Shown here in pieces: positions 13,398-13,718 of a DNA stretch of 13,718 bases. The notes under the pieces are model-generated. The model did not search any database, was not told where the DNA came from, and was given only the letters and a program-made list of their open reading frames with translations. How positions within the stretch are numbered: position 1 is the first letter of the stretch; every line of letters begins with the position of its first letter. Origin of the DNA: Mageeibacillus sp. UBA5747 (GTDB taxonomy: Bacteria; Bacillota; Clostridia; Saccharofermentanales; UBA5734); assembly GCA_002419145.1 (NCBI GenBank), contig DIFN01000038.1:1-13718 (forward strand). The letters run 5' to 3'. The position numbers and the translations under genes were made by a program.

Positions 13398-13718
13398 ATG
13401 GCAACACCTATTATCATGCCGCGCCAGGGACAGTCAGTGGAAAGCTGCCTGATCGGCAAATGGCACAAGCAGGTCGGTGACGCCGTCGCCGAGGGCGATG
13501 TGCTGTTCACCTATGAAACCGACAAAGCAACCTTTGACGAAACGGCCAAGGTCTCCGGCACGCTGCTGGCCATCTTTGCCGCCGAGGGCGACGATGTGCC
13601 CTGCCTGCAGAACGTCTGCGTGATCGGCCAGCCCGGCGATTCATTTGCCCAGTTCGATCCGCGCGGTGCGAGTGTCGCGGCGGTTGTTGAAACCACGCTT
13701 TCACCTGCTGCCGCAGCC
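13398..13718 (+). CDS. Lipoyl-domain protein, probable 2-oxoacid dehydrogenase E2 (3' partial)
   Basis: The frame is open from ATG 13398 to the window edge (107 codons). Residues about 1-76 form a lipoyl attachment domain: MATPIIMPRQGQSVESCLIG, then ETDKATFDE with K43 as the lipoyl lysine in the hairpin turn, and a second half ending VIGQPGD. A start of an alanine/proline-rich linker (TTLSPAAAA) follows, as in dihydrolipoamide acyltransferases of pyruvate, acetoin or branched-chain complexes. The catalytic domain is beyond the window. A stand-alone lipoyl carrier or a biotinyl protein is less likely given the DKA motif and the linker. Finding it in a sorbose-type operon is unexpected. Confidence 0.8.
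   Translation, partial: MATPIIMPRQGQSVESCLIGKWHKQVGDAVAEGDVLFTYETDKATFDETAKVSGTLLAIFAAEGDDVPCLQNVCVIGQPGDSFAQFDPRGASVAAVVETTLSPAAAA

Overview
The window looks like the chromosome of an anaerobic, fairly GC-rich member of the Bacillota (Clostridia-like). The reasons are strong AAGGAGG-type ribosome sites with 5-10 base spacing, classical -10 boxes, a CcpA-type cre-like site, and a gene set of sugar uptake plus corrinoid-dependent methyl transfer with a RACo-type activator. This placement is inferred from gene content, not from a marker gene. No rRNA, tRNA, CRISPR array, insertion sequence or phage gene was seen.

Layout. (1) 1-2682, plus strand: the end of an ABC sugar permease of the MalG/MsmG type, then a GH36 alpha-galactosidase. 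This is the tail of an alpha-galactoside uptake and hydrolysis operon, closed by an intrinsic terminator at 2824-2865. (2) 2964-3779, plus: a single gene of unknown function under its own promoter; the protein may hold two PH-like domains. (3) 3883-6889, plus: a UroD/MtaA-family methyltransferase fused to a C-terminal thioredoxin-like domain, a CobW-family (COG0523) GTPase, and a B12-binding corrinoid protein. A terminator that works in both directions (6918-6958) separates this from (4) 9569-7015, minus: a DUF2284 cysteine-rich protein overlapping by ATGA with a RACo-like corrinoid activator (2Fe-2S domain plus ASKHA domain). (5) 10497-9739, minus: a DeoR-family repressor, divergent from (6) 10902-13718, plus: an L-sorbose-1-phosphate reductase (SorE), a sorbitol-6-phosphate dehydrogenase-like SDR with an extra N-terminal region of about 100 residues, and the start of a lipoyl-domain E2 protein cut by the window edge.

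How the parts fit. Blocks 3 and 4 make a near self-contained methyl-transfer module: corrinoid carrier, UroD-type methyltransferase, ATP-driven reductive reactivator, a probable metal-binding helper, and a nucleotide-dependent metallochaperone. No MttB, MtgB or MtaB-like substrate methyltransferase is in the window, so the UroD-Trx protein may carry out the substrate step itself, or its partner may be encoded elsewhere. Blocks 5 and 6 look like a regulated sorbose/sorbitol-phosphate operon (L-sorbose-1-P to D-glucitol-6-P to fructose-6-P) that unexpectedly runs into a 2-oxoacid-dehydrogenase-type lipoyl protein. The 404-base divergent control region carries an extended -10 promoter, a cre-like palindrome and two perfect dyads.
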